The notes below the pieces were generated by a model that made no database searches, was not told the DNA's origin, and saw only the letters and a list, made by a program, of their open reading frames with translations. DNA of 64,000 nt from Chitinophaga arvensicola. Its GTDB lineage: Bacteria > Bacteroidota > Bacteroidia > Chitinophagales > Chitinophagaceae. The position numbers and the translations under genes are program-made. The stretch is taken from positions 2,384,979 through 2,448,978 of the forward strand of contig NZ_FOJG01000002.1 of the NCBI RefSeq assembly GCF_900110835.1. The letters are read 5' to 3'. Position 1 is the stretch's first letter. Every line of letters begins with the position of its first letter. Positions 1 to 8,082 of the stretch are shown here, piece by piece.

Positions 1-387
1 CGCCGCGACCAGGAAGGGCCAACCACCTTTCACTACTACCTGCAGGTACATGGCGCCTATGATGCCGCCGTGGTAAATCGTGCAGGCCTGGAACATCATC
101 AGCCGCCTGTTGTTACTGCCGCCAGCGGCCCTGCTTCAGAACGTCTTTTCTTCGATATAAACGGAGGACCGGTGTATGTGGAAAATCTTTACCCTGCTGC
201 AGATGGCAATGGCGTACTGCTGCAACTGGTCAACAGTGCCGATCATACAGCCACGGTGACGCTCACTTCAAAGAATGCATTGAGCATCTCTGAAAGTGAT
301 TTACTGGAAACCAACAAGAAAACGCTGTCAGATAGTTTTGAGATACCTGCAAAAGGCATCCTGATGATCCGTGTCGCCAGGAAATAA
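1..387 (+). CDS. Glycoside hydrolase family 38 (alpha-mannosidase-like), C-terminal end, partial
   Basis: The frame is open from the first base of the window, so the gene begins upstream and only the last 128 residues are seen. They form the beta-sandwich end typical of large family 38 alpha-mannosidases. One segment (HGAYDAAVV... followed by a Gln-Pro-Pro stretch) resembles the strand before the terminal domain. A closing domain of short beta strands ends in a Leu-Leu-Glu-Thr-Asn motif and a final FEIPAKGILMIRV strand, like the closing strand of GH38C domains. The catalytic domain lies outside the window, so substrate and export cannot be judged. Another sugar hydrolase with a similar end is possible. 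The stop is only 11 bases from the convergent neighbour. Confidence 0.5.
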   Translation, partial: RRDQEGPTTFHYYLQVHGAYDAAVVNRAGLEHHQPPVVTAASGPASERLFFDINGGPVYVENLYPAADGNGVLLQLVNSADHTATVTLTSKNALSISESDLLETNKKTLSDSFEIPAKGILMIRVARK

Positions 388-398
388 AAGGACGTTTC

Positions 399-2447
399 TT
401 ATTCTATATTAAATACGGTTAAAACCGCCGAATGATCGGAAGCCCACACATCATCTATTTCGGGGGCGGTCCGGATAATTTTGGAAGACAGGGCTTTGAT
501 ACCCGGTCCTTTATAGTAGATAAAGTCGATGCGTGAAGTTTGCAGATGTCCATAGATAGCCGCGAAAGTTCCGCCGGGATGTGTTACCTCATCAGGTTGC
601 AGATCCCGGTAACTATCGCGGTAACCTTCCGCCAGCATTACTTTCGATGTGGGCAAGGCCACCGGACCATAGCCGTAATGCAAAAATGCCGCCCTGGCGG
701 TCCAGTCGAGATGACTCCCCGAATTAAAATCCCCTGCTAATATCACCGGCAATGAAGCATCTGCTTTCAGCAGCGGATCAATATCCTGCTGCATATTTTT
801 TCGTGCATCCGTTACCGCGAGTTCGCTGTCTTCCCTGATCCAGTCGTCGGTATTAAATCCGGGGATAGGGTAAAAGTCGGTGTATTCATGTTTATAAGCA
901 TATCTCAGCCACCAGTTGCCGATCAGCACTTTCCGGTTGCCGGGCAGCTGAACAGTCGCTGTATTGGACTTAAAATTATCGTTAGACAGATGTTTCTCCA
1001 GCGGATAACGGCTGAACAGCGCGAGGTTGGCGCCGGGTGCAGAAGTCTGCAGCTGGTAACCCAGCGACTCCTTCAGGAATTCCTGCGTACCATAAGCTTC
1101 CTGCATGGAAATAATGTCTGCGTTGGTTTTGAGCAATAGTTCCTTTACCCGTTCGCGGCCGCTATTCCCTACGTGAACACCGCCATGCCAGATATTCCAT
1201 TGCAAAAGCTTTACTGTATTGGGTTGTACCGGCAATACTGTTTTGGCAATATTACTATGCGTTGCTTCCGGCGTATAGGCGACACCGTTCAGTGCAAACG
1301 AAGTAACATCAGCATACAGGGTATCTCCTGCCACTGCGTCTTTTTTCACATCGAAAGTAACCAGGAAATAATTGACTCCGTTCTGAAGCGGGTATCCATC
1401 TGCCGGAGGCAGTATTAATTTCATACTCCTTTGCGGAACATTCCCGGTTCCAAACAATTCCTTTCTATTGGCAGCCCTTGGGGTTTGCCCGGTGTAGTAT
1501 ACATGCACAGCTCCTATATCAGACAAGCGTGTGTTACGGGACAGATCCAATTGCAGGCTGGTCAGCTTCAACGGAGAGGCGTTACCGTTAGCAACAATAC
1601 GCAACTTCAGGACCTGTTCATTGGCGCCACCCTGATCTGCATCCCATTCACTTTGTATAGTCACGGCGTTGAACAGTTGCTGTTTGCCCGCCGGTATGCT
1701 GAACAATGGATTATCGTTTTTCGCAAGGGTAGCCAGTGGCAGTGTACTTTTGTATTTTTTGCGGGTATTGCGCATATGATAGGCCTGGTGGCCTTTCCCT
1801 ACGATATTCAGACTTACATCGTCCTGCATATCATCGAAGGGATAGTAGCCTTTCAGTGCAGCGAAATCATGATGGCGGGCAGTAAGCGGCTGATACATCC
1901 ATTTGCGGATAGTAGCTGCCGGTAAGGCTTTTGTCCATATCCTCACTTCATCTATATAGCCGCCAAAAGTACTGGAGTCCTGGTCATTGGTACCAATAGC
2001 TCCTGGTAAAATGTCGATGGCCCCTTTAGCGCTGCCTACTTCCTTTCCATCGAGGTATAATTTTGTTTCCGCACCGTTGCAGGTAGCGGCTACATGGTGC
2101 CAGTTGTTATCCAGTATACCCGGCGCCGTTATATTGGCCTTTGCGCTGTGCAGATGACCGTTTTTAATCATCAAAGGCAGATTATCGACATGCGGGTATT
2201 CAGCGTATTCGCCTCCACCTATGATCACTTCGCGTTCCTTCCATACATTGTCGTTTCCTTTGATCCAGGCTTCAATGGTCCATTCCCGGCGGATAATATC
2301 CATACCTATGCAGGGATTATTGTCGTTACCATCCAGCAGGAGCGCCTGGTTGATGGTTTGTGCATGAGATAAGAGCGCGCCGGAAAACAGGCATATGATG
2401 AGTAAAGCCTCCATTTTCCAATAGCGGAAGAAACCCTTGATAGTCAT
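399..2447 (-). CDS. Secreted LamG-domain endonuclease/exonuclease/phosphatase family protein
   Basis: A 682-residue protein with a signal peptide (about residues 1-29, ending SHA-Q). The first domain (about 30-180) is a LamG/concanavalin-like sandwich with the usual ends (WTIEAWIK..., GYIDEVRIW). The middle part (about 250-395) is a beta domain resembling the one placed before BNR-repeat sialidases (LKLRIVANG, AVHVYYTG, GVNYFLVTFDV). From about residue 412 to the end is an endonuclease/exonuclease/phosphatase fold: LLQWNIWHGG, a metal-binding Glu in ISMQEAYG, LAGDFNSGS, and a closing SDHSAV. The family cleaves phosphodiester or phosphomonoester bonds. Here the enzyme is exported, so extracellular DNA, phospholipid or sugar phosphate are possible substrates. 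The combination suggests binding to a glycan or surface, but the substrate is not known. Confidence 0.85.
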   Translation of the reverse strand: MTIKGFFRYWKMEALLIICLFSGALLSHAQTINQALLLDGNDNNPCIGMDIIRREWTIEAWIKGNDNVWKEREVIIGGGEYAEYPHVDNLPLMIKNGHLHSAKANITAPGILDNNWHHVAATCNGAETKLYLDGKEVGSAKGAIDILPGAIGTNDQDSSTFGGYIDEVRIWTKALPAATIRKWMYQPLTARHHDFAALKGYYPFDDMQDDVSLNIVGKGHQAYHMRNTRKKYKSTLPLATLAKNDNPLFSIPAGKQQLFNAVTIQSEWDADQGGANEQVLKLRIVANGNASPLKLTSLQLDLSRNTRLSDIGAVHVYYTGQTPRAANRKELFGTGNVPQRSMKLILPPADGYPLQNGVNYFLVTFDVKKDAVAGDTLYADVTSFALNGVAYTPEATHSNIAKTVLPVQPNTVKLLQWNIWHGGVHVGNSGRERVKELLLKTNADIISMQEAYGTQEFLKESLGYQLQTSAPGANLALFSRYPLEKHLSNDNFKSNTATVQLPGNRKVLIGNWWLRYAYKHEYTDFYPIPGFNTDDWIREDSELAVTDARKNMQQDIDPLLKADASLPVILAGDFNSGSHLDWTARAAFLHYGYGPVALPTSKVMLAEGYRDSYRDLQPDEVTHPGGTFAAIYGHLQTSRIDFIYYKGPGIKALSSKIIRTAPEIDDVWASDHSAVLTVFNIE

Positions 2448-2484
2448 TGTTCGTTTTTTTATTGTTCACTTCGTTCCACAAAAT

Positions 2485-2520
2485 AAAAAACCGGTTTGGA
2501 TAAACCGGCTTTTTATTTTT
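2485..2520. terminator. Bidirectional intrinsic terminator
   Basis: A stem CCGGTTT / AAACCGG (2491-2497 with 2502-2508) has a 4-base loop. An A-run on the left (2485-2490) and a T-run on the right (2510-2520) let it work on both strands. On the minus strand it would end the NTF2-like gene, whose stop is at 2528. Confidence 0.75.
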
Positions 2521-2527
2521 TTCATGA

Positions 2528-2875
2528 CTATTTTCCGACAGGAGGCAATAACGGCCGTGGGTCGAATACTACCTGGAAAGATTGGATCCGGCCACCAACC
2601 AACTGGTACCAGCCGCAGGTAAGTACGCTGATGCCCTCCATTACTACATCGTACCAGACGCACACATTGTCATCTTCTGCAAACACTTTGCGGACGGTAT
2701 ACTTCAATTTCATCCGTTCCATATCTTTAAAATATGCGTCGGCGCCATGACGAACGCCCAGTACGCCGTTGAAGGTCAGCTCTTCGTTTACACATGCCCG
2801 TGCGGCAGTGAAATTTTCTTCATTCAGGGCAGTGAGGAACCGTAACACGGTTTCTTTTGAGTGAGTCGTATTCAT
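2528..2875 (-). CDS. NTF2-like / SnoaL family protein
   Basis: A 115-residue protein with the cone-shaped NTF2/SnoaL pattern: an N-terminal helix pair (SKETVLRFLTALNEENFTAARACV), then GVRHGADAYFKDMERMKLKYTV, strands around VCVWYDVVMEG, and a closing CGWYQLVGGRIQSFQVVFDPRPL. Such small proteins are either enzymes acting on hydrophobic ring compounds or stress-associated binding proteins; the substrate cannot be read from the sequence. It lies directly downstream of a Crp/Fnr regulator gene on the same strand. A perfect CRP-type palindrome and a promoter-like box occupy the gap, so it is probably the direct target of that regulator. Confidence 0.75.
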   Translation of the reverse strand: MNTTHSKETVLRFLTALNEENFTAARACVNEELTFNGVLGVRHGADAYFKDMERMKLKYTVRKVFAEDDNVCVWYDVVMEGISVLTCGWYQLVGGRIQSFQVVFDPRPLLPPVGK

Positions 2876-2906
2876 ATCTGTTGCTGTTTAAAGGTGAATA
2901 TATCTG

Positions 2907-2952
2907 CAAAGATCCTTTGCTGATATCGTTTTCACCTGTGACAATCGTCACA
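2907..2952 (-). promoter_or_regulatory. Predicted Crp/Fnr operator and promoter of the NTF2-like gene
   Basis: At 2937-2952 the sequence TGTGACAATCGTCACA fits TGTGA-N6-TCACA, the classical CRP-type site, with perfect arms. On the minus strand, 22 bases further on, is GATCTTTG (2907-2914), one base from the Bacteroidota -7 box TAnnTTTG. This spacing centres the operator near -41, the class II activator position. The start codon at 2875 is about 60 bases from the operator. The second Crp/Fnr locus (33.1-34.2 kb) has the same layout. Confidence 0.6.
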
Positions 2953-2964
2953 AAACAACAGGCA

Positions 2965-3528
2965 TCATTTTCTGCTGCGGATGCGGCTGAGGGTTTCGCG
3001 GGCCACTCCCAGGTAGGAGGATAGTTGTGTAAGAGATACCCGCTGTAGTAGCCGGCCATCCTGCTGTTGCAGGTATTCATACCGTTCCTGTGCGGTCATC
3101 AGCTTAAACATTGCTGCATGTTTTTCCTGTTTTGCGGCGATGAGCTGGAGGCATTTTCTTCCCAACGCATCAATAGCAGGATCTTTGGCAGATACTTCCC
3201 GCAATGTTTTCACATCAAAGCGGACCACGCTTAATTGTTCCGCTGCCTGGATAGAGAAAGCGGATTTTTCCCCGGTAGCCAGACTGCTGATATTGGTGGC
3301 AATGTCATTTTCAAAAAAGAAAGCGGTGTTGATGTCCTGTCCATCTTTGTTGTACCAGGCCCTGCAAAAGCCGCTGTCAATAAAGTAAAGCGCATGGCAT
3401 ACTTTACCTGCTTCCAGCAGGAATTCATCTTTTTGCAGTTCCATTTCCGTCAGTGCGGGTTGCAGCGTTTGCCAGCTTTCTTCACTGAACGGTGTCAGGG
3501 AATGGATGTATCGCAGTAAATTTTCCAT
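2965..3528 (-). CDS. Crp/Fnr family transcriptional regulator
   Basis: The start chosen gives MENLLRYIHSLTPF..., the usual beginning of small Bacteroidota Crp/Fnr proteins (187 residues). A longer in-frame start at 3585 would overlap the upstream gene by 20 bases. The N-terminal cyclic-nucleotide-binding-like barrel contains the LLEAGKVCHALYFIDSGFCRAWY strand pair. A dimerisation helix follows (residues about 115-145), and the C-terminal helix-turn-helix is VSLTQLSSYLGVARETLSRIRSRK. No Cys cluster for an iron-sulfur centre is visible, so the signal is unknown. It probably acts at the palindrome at 2937-2952, just past its stop codon. Confidence 0.85.
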   Translation of the reverse strand: MENLLRYIHSLTPFSEESWQTLQPALTEMELQKDEFLLEAGKVCHALYFIDSGFCRAWYNKDGQDINTAFFFENDIATNISSLATGEKSAFSIQAAEQLSVVRFDVKTLREVSAKDPAIDALGRKCLQLIAAKQEKHAAMFKLMTAQERYEYLQQQDGRLLQRVSLTQLSSYLGVARETLSRIRSRK

Positions 3529-3565
3529 TTCCAAACTTACCGTGATTTTTTCTAAAAAACCCGGT

Positions 3566-4003
3566 CTAGCCCTGCTGTTTTGCATCCCGTTTTACCGACA
3601 GCTGATAAGCCTCTTCCAGTAAGGGGCTGAGCTGTTGAAAGGTAGCTTCACCAGGATTGAGTACCGATATCCAATACATTCTTCCATAAAGGGGATGAGG
3701 CATCAACTGGTCAAGGGCGGTAAAATCGTAGCCCAGCAATTCCGGATGTTCTGCATCTTCCCGGGAAATTTTCCTGTCAAATAATTTCCGGAATGTTTCC
3801 GCGCCAACACCGATGTTCAGCCGATACACATCAGCACGGTTAAGATTCGATAAATGATCAAAGTCATTGTCTTTGGTTACAATCGTGGCAAACGGAAAAT
3901 TATTATCGGCGCCATAAAAGAAAAAGGTGTCTCCTTCTGCTTCAATCAAACGGCTGTCCTGTAAATTTTCTGTGATGTAACGTTGGATAGTGGCTGAATT
4001 CAT
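3566..4003 (-). CDS. DUF6194 family protein
   Basis: The start at 4003 gives MNSATIQRYITENL...; a longer start at 4066 adds an unlikely leader. The 145 residues match the DUF6194 pattern: an N-terminal helix, DTFFFYGADNNFPFATIVTKDNDFD, RADVYRLNIGVGAETFRKLF, a Tyr-Asp loop, and a closing MYWISVLNPGEATFQQL. Members are small cytosolic proteins of unknown function. No catalytic residues can be assigned. It is followed on the same strand by the Crp/Fnr gene, whose chosen start lies 37 bases past this stop. Confidence 0.7.
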   Translation of the reverse strand: MNSATIQRYITENLQDSRLIEAEGDTFFFYGADNNFPFATIVTKDNDFDHLSNLNRADVYRLNIGVGAETFRKLFDRKISREDAEHPELLGYDFTALDQLMPHPLYGRMYWISVLNPGEATFQQLSPLLEEAYQLSVKRDAKQQG

Positions 4004-4113
4004 ATGTTCAATTAAAACTTCTGTAAGAGAAAATGAAGTAAACCGAAAGATATAAAATACCATCAATGATGAAAACCTTTGGGTAGAAAACGCATTTTTT
4101 GTATTTTAATGCC

Positions 4114-4719
4114 ATGACAAAAACATCTCTCGACCTGCTGGTATCAGGCGCCATTGCACCCTTGTTAAAGAAAAATGAATTCCGTAAAAAAGGATTGGAC
4201 TTTTATAAAACAACCCAGGATCTTGTTTTTGATGTTAATATCCAGAAAGGCAAAGTACAACAGCAAGCTTATTTCTACATCAATATTGGCATCTACTCAC
4301 CGGAACTGGACCGTACCATTGGCATCGCAGAAAACGGGCAACCCAAAGAATTTGAATGTCATTTCAGACGGCGCATCGCAGACCTGATCAATGCCGGGCA
4401 GGACCGTTATATGGCGGATACCACTACTGCCGCACAAATAACCACCGACCTGGACCTGGCCATGGACGTACTTGATAAGATTCGATCTGCCAATGATCTT
4501 GTTAAACTGATGTGTGAACGTGGAGGACTGGAGAATTACGAAAAACTGGTAAGTTACCTGGCGCTGACAGACAATCACACTTTACTAAAAACATACATCG
4601 ACGCCTTGAAAAAATTATTGGGCGATGATAAGAGATGGCCTTTCTTCGAAGGCAAGATGAATGAAATCCTGAAAAGCCATGGGAAAGAATATGGCATATT
4701 CAGTATTCCGTTCTCCTGA
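4114..4719 (+). CDS. DUF4304 domain protein
   Basis: A 201-residue protein. The ATG at 4114 is preferred over an in-frame TTG at 4099. The N-terminal two thirds show the DUF4304 pattern: a start helix (SLDLLVSGAIAPLLKKNEFRKKG), FYKTTQDLVFDVNIQKGK, then a beta strand AYFYINIGIYSPEL. The C-terminal part is helical. The family occurs singly in many bacteria and has no known reaction; some members lie near toxin-immunity genes, but nothing of that kind is next to this gene. Likely cytosolic: no signal peptide or membrane segment. Confidence 0.7.
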   Translation: MTKTSLDLLVSGAIAPLLKKNEFRKKGLDFYKTTQDLVFDVNIQKGKVQQQAYFYINIGIYSPELDRTIGIAENGQPKEFECHFRRRIADLINAGQDRYMADTTTAAQITTDLDLAMDVLDKIRSANDLVKLMCERGGLENYEKLVSYLALTDNHTLLKTYIDALKKLLGDDKRWPFFEGKMNEILKSHGKEYGIFSIPFS

Positions 4720-4762
4720 AAATGTGAAATCCGAAGTTTTGTAACACACCAGAACATAATAA

Positions 4763-5287
4763 ATGCACCCCAACATACGACAAGAACAACCGGCAGATTA
4801 CAACGCTGTATATGACCTGCATCATGCCGCTTTCAAACAGGAAGACGAAGCCAGGCTGGTGGATGCTCTCCGGAAAAACACGACGGCGTTTATACCGGAG
4901 CTGTCGCTGGTTGCCAGCATCAACAATACCGTGGTTGGTCATATACTTTTTACAAAAATTAATATTATCAGCTCCGATGGGAAAGTGTTTGAGAGCTTAG
5001 CTCTGGCACCTGTTGGCGTTAGTCCGTCTTTCCAGAAAACCGGGATCGGCGGTCAGCTGATTAATGCCGGTATTGCGAAAGCAAAAGCACTGGGATTTAC
5101 ATCTGTTATCGTGTTAGGTCATGAACATTATTATCCAAAATTTGGTTTCGTTCCCGCAGAAAAATGGGGAATCAAAGCCCCTTTTGAAATACCACCCGAA
5201 GTGTTTATGGGTCTGGAGCTGGTAGAAAATGGATTAGAAAATATCAGCGGCACCGTACAGTACCCAAAAGAATTTGAAGCGGTGTAG
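4763..5287 (+). CDS. GNAT family N-acetyltransferase (YhbS-like)
   Basis: A 174-residue GCN5-related acetyltransferase. The acetyl-CoA site is the segment LALAPVGVSPSFQKTGIGGQLINAG, which contains the Q-x-x-G-x-G pyrophosphate loop. The following VIVLGHEHYYPKFGFVPA is typical of the YhbS subgroup. The N-terminal half (IRQEQPADYNAVYDLHHAAF) is the usual acceptor-binding part. The enzyme transfers acetyl from acetyl-CoA to an amine; the acceptor is unknown. Its stop codon abuts the stop of the convergent DUF5686 gene with no spacer and no terminator hairpin between them. Confidence 0.85.
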   Translation: MHPNIRQEQPADYNAVYDLHHAAFKQEDEARLVDALRKNTTAFIPELSLVASINNTVVGHILFTKINIISSDGKVFESLALAPVGVSPSFQKTGIGGQLINAGIAKAKALGFTSVIVLGHEHYYPKFGFVPAEKWGIKAPFEIPPEVFMGLELVENGLENISGTVQYPKEFEAV

Positions 5288-7807
5288 TTAAAACTGTAAC
5301 CTGAAACTGCCAAAAATCCCGAAGTTAGATTTATGCGAAGTGGCCGCCCCATTAGGGTATAATCGCCAAACCGCATCTACGCGGAAGAAATGGAAAATAT
5401 TATCCAGGCCGGTACCTACTTCCGTGTATACGTTCCCCTTAAAGGAACGCATGCCATAACCCGGATACTCTATCCTGTTATAGATCCTGTTGGCCGGTGA
5501 AAGATCGCCTACCACCGATTTCACATTCCAGAACTGACGGATACCTGTTTTCCGCATAAAGGGCAGCAGATTGAGTAATTTCCCATCGAAAGTATGTTCA
5601 ATATTCACTCCTGCATAACGGTCGCTGATGAATTCATATTTATTCATCAGGCTGAATGATTCTTTGTTATAGTAATACGTTTCATTACCGGGATGTATCT
5701 GCAGCAACATAAATGGCAGTCTGTCTGCAAAGAATTTTCCGCCATATACCATATAGCTTACCCTTCCCCATTGCGGAATACGGAAGCGATGACTTACACT
5801 CAGGTCCAACTTTTCATAGCTGTATTTGCTACCCAGCACGCCCTGCGGCGCGATGGTCCACCGTGCTTCTACCACCGGCAGCTGACTGCGTATACGTCTT
5901 GTTTTGCGCAGGGTATGTATTTCCCTTTCGCCGGGTGCGTATCTTATTTTCAATTGTCCTTCTGCATTCACGACGTTACCGGCGTCTTCATCGCGAAGAA
6001 AAATTTTCTGGGGCGGCAGTGGCGCAAAGGTGCTGAAACTGCTGTGTATCACGGTACCTTCCACTGAAAAATTAAAAGGTAGCTTTTTGATAACACTGAG
6101 TTTCATTTCTTTCTCGCGGATAAATTTCTGCGGAATTCCACGGCGCCGCACAGCCTGACCGAATATATTATCCAGTGAAACTTCTTCGTTGTTGAAACCC
6201 CGCTGGCGATTATCCAGGTCATCTTTATAAGATACCAGCAGTGTGTATTCACCGTTACCTGGCAGATCCCAGGACATGCCCATTTTGCCTTTCAGCGATT
6301 CGTCGCGGGTGCCATAGGCAAGATAACCATACAGGCGCAAACGTTGGCTGAATGCGGCCGTGGTCCCGAGGTCAAAGCGCAGCCGCAGGCCTTCCACCGG
6401 GTTGCGGCTTACCCATTTGTACCACGGACCTATTTCTACTTTTCCCATTTTAATATGGCCGTCAAAAAGGAGCGTGGCTTTATCGCACAACCTTTTGAAT
6501 GCCGGCATAGATTTCAGTGTATCTATCAGGCCGGCAGCGAGTATTTCGTTGCCGGTCAATGCTTCCGGGCGGCTTTGTTGCCAGTATTCATTCCCGGTAG
6601 TGGTAGCCGTATCTGCAATTACCACTTCTTCCTTATTGCGGTTTTTATTTATCCGCACGGCGATACTGGAATCGTTTACTTTTATTTTCTGTGCGTAACT
6701 CGTTTTGCGGGCAATGAATGTGGCTTTGTCTTTCCCCATGGGCGCCAGTTCTACGATAAATTTATCTTTTACACTTACCCATTCTTTCTCATTTAAAGGG
6801 GCAAATACCTGGATAATATCAAGTCGTTTTACAAAGTTAATATTCACGGCGCCGGCCACGCTCATGCTGATCCTTTGCAGCGCCCAGGTGCCGGCATGGA
6901 TCCAGCAATCGCCCTTAAAAAGATTTTCGCCTTCCCGCTTTGGCGTAAAAGCAAGGTGAAAATACTGTGAACCATTTTGCCAGACGGTATCCAGGGCTTT
7001 GTAGTCGTAGTATTTATTGCCGGTAACTCCCACCGGGCTTACAAACTCTCTTCCGAAGATTTGCATATAGTCCTGGTAGGAATTAATTTTCTGGTTGATG
7101 CCACCAAGATATTCCATCACGGATTCATTCCTGATACCGCTGCTGTGCAAGGCTTTAATTTCCTCCCTTACACGGGGCGGAGCTGCTACCACATAATAAT
7201 CGCTGATAGATTCGCTAAGAAAAACCGGCAGAAACGGTTGGCTTTCGGAGGTGGTATCTACCTGTTCCAGTAAAAACCGGAACGGCTGCAGCATAGGAGA
7301 ATGCTGCCATTTAGTTTTATGGAGATTGGCAATATCAATTTCTAATTTATTATACAATTCTGCATAGTACGTATCGTAATGGCCGGGTGCATTCTGCGGC
7401 TTATTCGCTACAATTTTCCGCCACCAGATCAGGCCACGGTTCATCTTCTCCTTTACTTCCACCACATCTTTCATAATGGTTTCCAGCTGGATCAGCAGTA
7501 CCGGCTGGCTGTAAGCCACCGGCGCGGGTACAAATGCCAGGTGATGACCTACATAGCGGACCACCAGTGTATCTATGGCGCGATGACTTCTTTTGAGACT
7601 GAAACCACCCACGCTATCTGTCATGCAGCCAAAGCCAGCCGCTTTCCAGTAAACGGTTGCAAAAGGTAATGGTTCTTCTGTAAACTTTGATACCACCTTT
7701 CCGGTCACCATCAGCGGTTGTTGCGCATGAATCTTCATGACGATAAAAAGCAGGCAGAAACAGAAAATCCAGGGATTTCCAATACAGTTGTAGGTAGACC
7801 GCATCAA
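5288..7807 (-). CDS. DUF5686 / carboxypeptidase-regulatory-like domain outer membrane protein
   Basis: An 839-residue protein. A signal peptide (about 1-28, ending IHA-Q) is followed by a carboxypeptidase-regulatory-like beta domain (about 33-110: VTGKVVSKFTEEPLPFATVYW...). The rest matches the DUF5686 family: a soluble region with KINSYQDYMQIFG and FKGDCWIHAGTWALQRI, then a series of amphipathic strands from about residue 450 that look like an outer-membrane beta barrel and end with the aromatic terminal strand GIFGSFRLQF. The family is abundant in Bacteroidota, probably sits in the outer membrane, and has no established function. The upstream 275 bases, shared with the divergent ankyrin genes, hold no gene I can see. 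Confidence 0.8.
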   Translation of the reverse strand: MMRSTYNCIGNPWIFCFCLLFIVMKIHAQQPLMVTGKVVSKFTEEPLPFATVYWKAAGFGCMTDSVGGFSLKRSHRAIDTLVVRYVGHHLAFVPAPVAYSQPVLLIQLETIMKDVVEVKEKMNRGLIWWRKIVANKPQNAPGHYDTYYAELYNKLEIDIANLHKTKWQHSPMLQPFRFLLEQVDTTSESQPFLPVFLSESISDYYVVAAPPRVREEIKALHSSGIRNESVMEYLGGINQKINSYQDYMQIFGREFVSPVGVTGNKYYDYKALDTVWQNGSQYFHLAFTPKREGENLFKGDCWIHAGTWALQRISMSVAGAVNINFVKRLDIIQVFAPLNEKEWVSVKDKFIVELAPMGKDKATFIARKTSYAQKIKVNDSSIAVRINKNRNKEEVVIADTATTTGNEYWQQSRPEALTGNEILAAGLIDTLKSMPAFKRLCDKATLLFDGHIKMGKVEIGPWYKWVSRNPVEGLRLRFDLGTTAAFSQRLRLYGYLAYGTRDESLKGKMGMSWDLPGNGEYTLLVSYKDDLDNRQRGFNNEEVSLDNIFGQAVRRRGIPQKFIREKEMKLSVIKKLPFNFSVEGTVIHSSFSTFAPLPPQKIFLRDEDAGNVVNAEGQLKIRYAPGEREIHTLRKTRRIRSQLPVVEARWTIAPQGVLGSKYSYEKLDLSVSHRFRIPQWGRVSYMVYGGKFFADRLPFMLLQIHPGNETYYYNKESFSLMNKYEFISDRYAGVNIEHTFDGKLLNLLPFMRKTGIRQFWNVKSVVGDLSPANRIYNRIEYPGYGMRSFKGNVYTEVGTGLDNIFHFFRVDAVWRLYPNGAATSHKSNFGIFGSFRLQF

Positions 7808-8082
7808 TATTATTCACGCTTATATAAAATGGGACCTTCCCATGTTACCGCTATTGATATGACGCTGCAATTCATCCTTCCCCCTATTGCGGCAAGGTTA
7901 ACCGTTTTTCATCTTTTCAGCCGGAAATGGCTTATTCTTCTTTATATAAAGAAAAATTTCATTTCTCCATGTCGGCATTCCTGCTTATTTTCCAACCCGC
8001 AAAAGCAATGCGGACCATATTGAAACAGAAAAGCCGGGACCATGCCGGTAATCATCATTAACCCAAAATGTAACAGGAATTT

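Noticed and set aside
7808..8082. A small gene in the gap before the ankyrin pair
   Set aside because: The open frame there runs over the start of the DUF5686 gene and shows no domain or signal; it is best read as a divergent promoter region.
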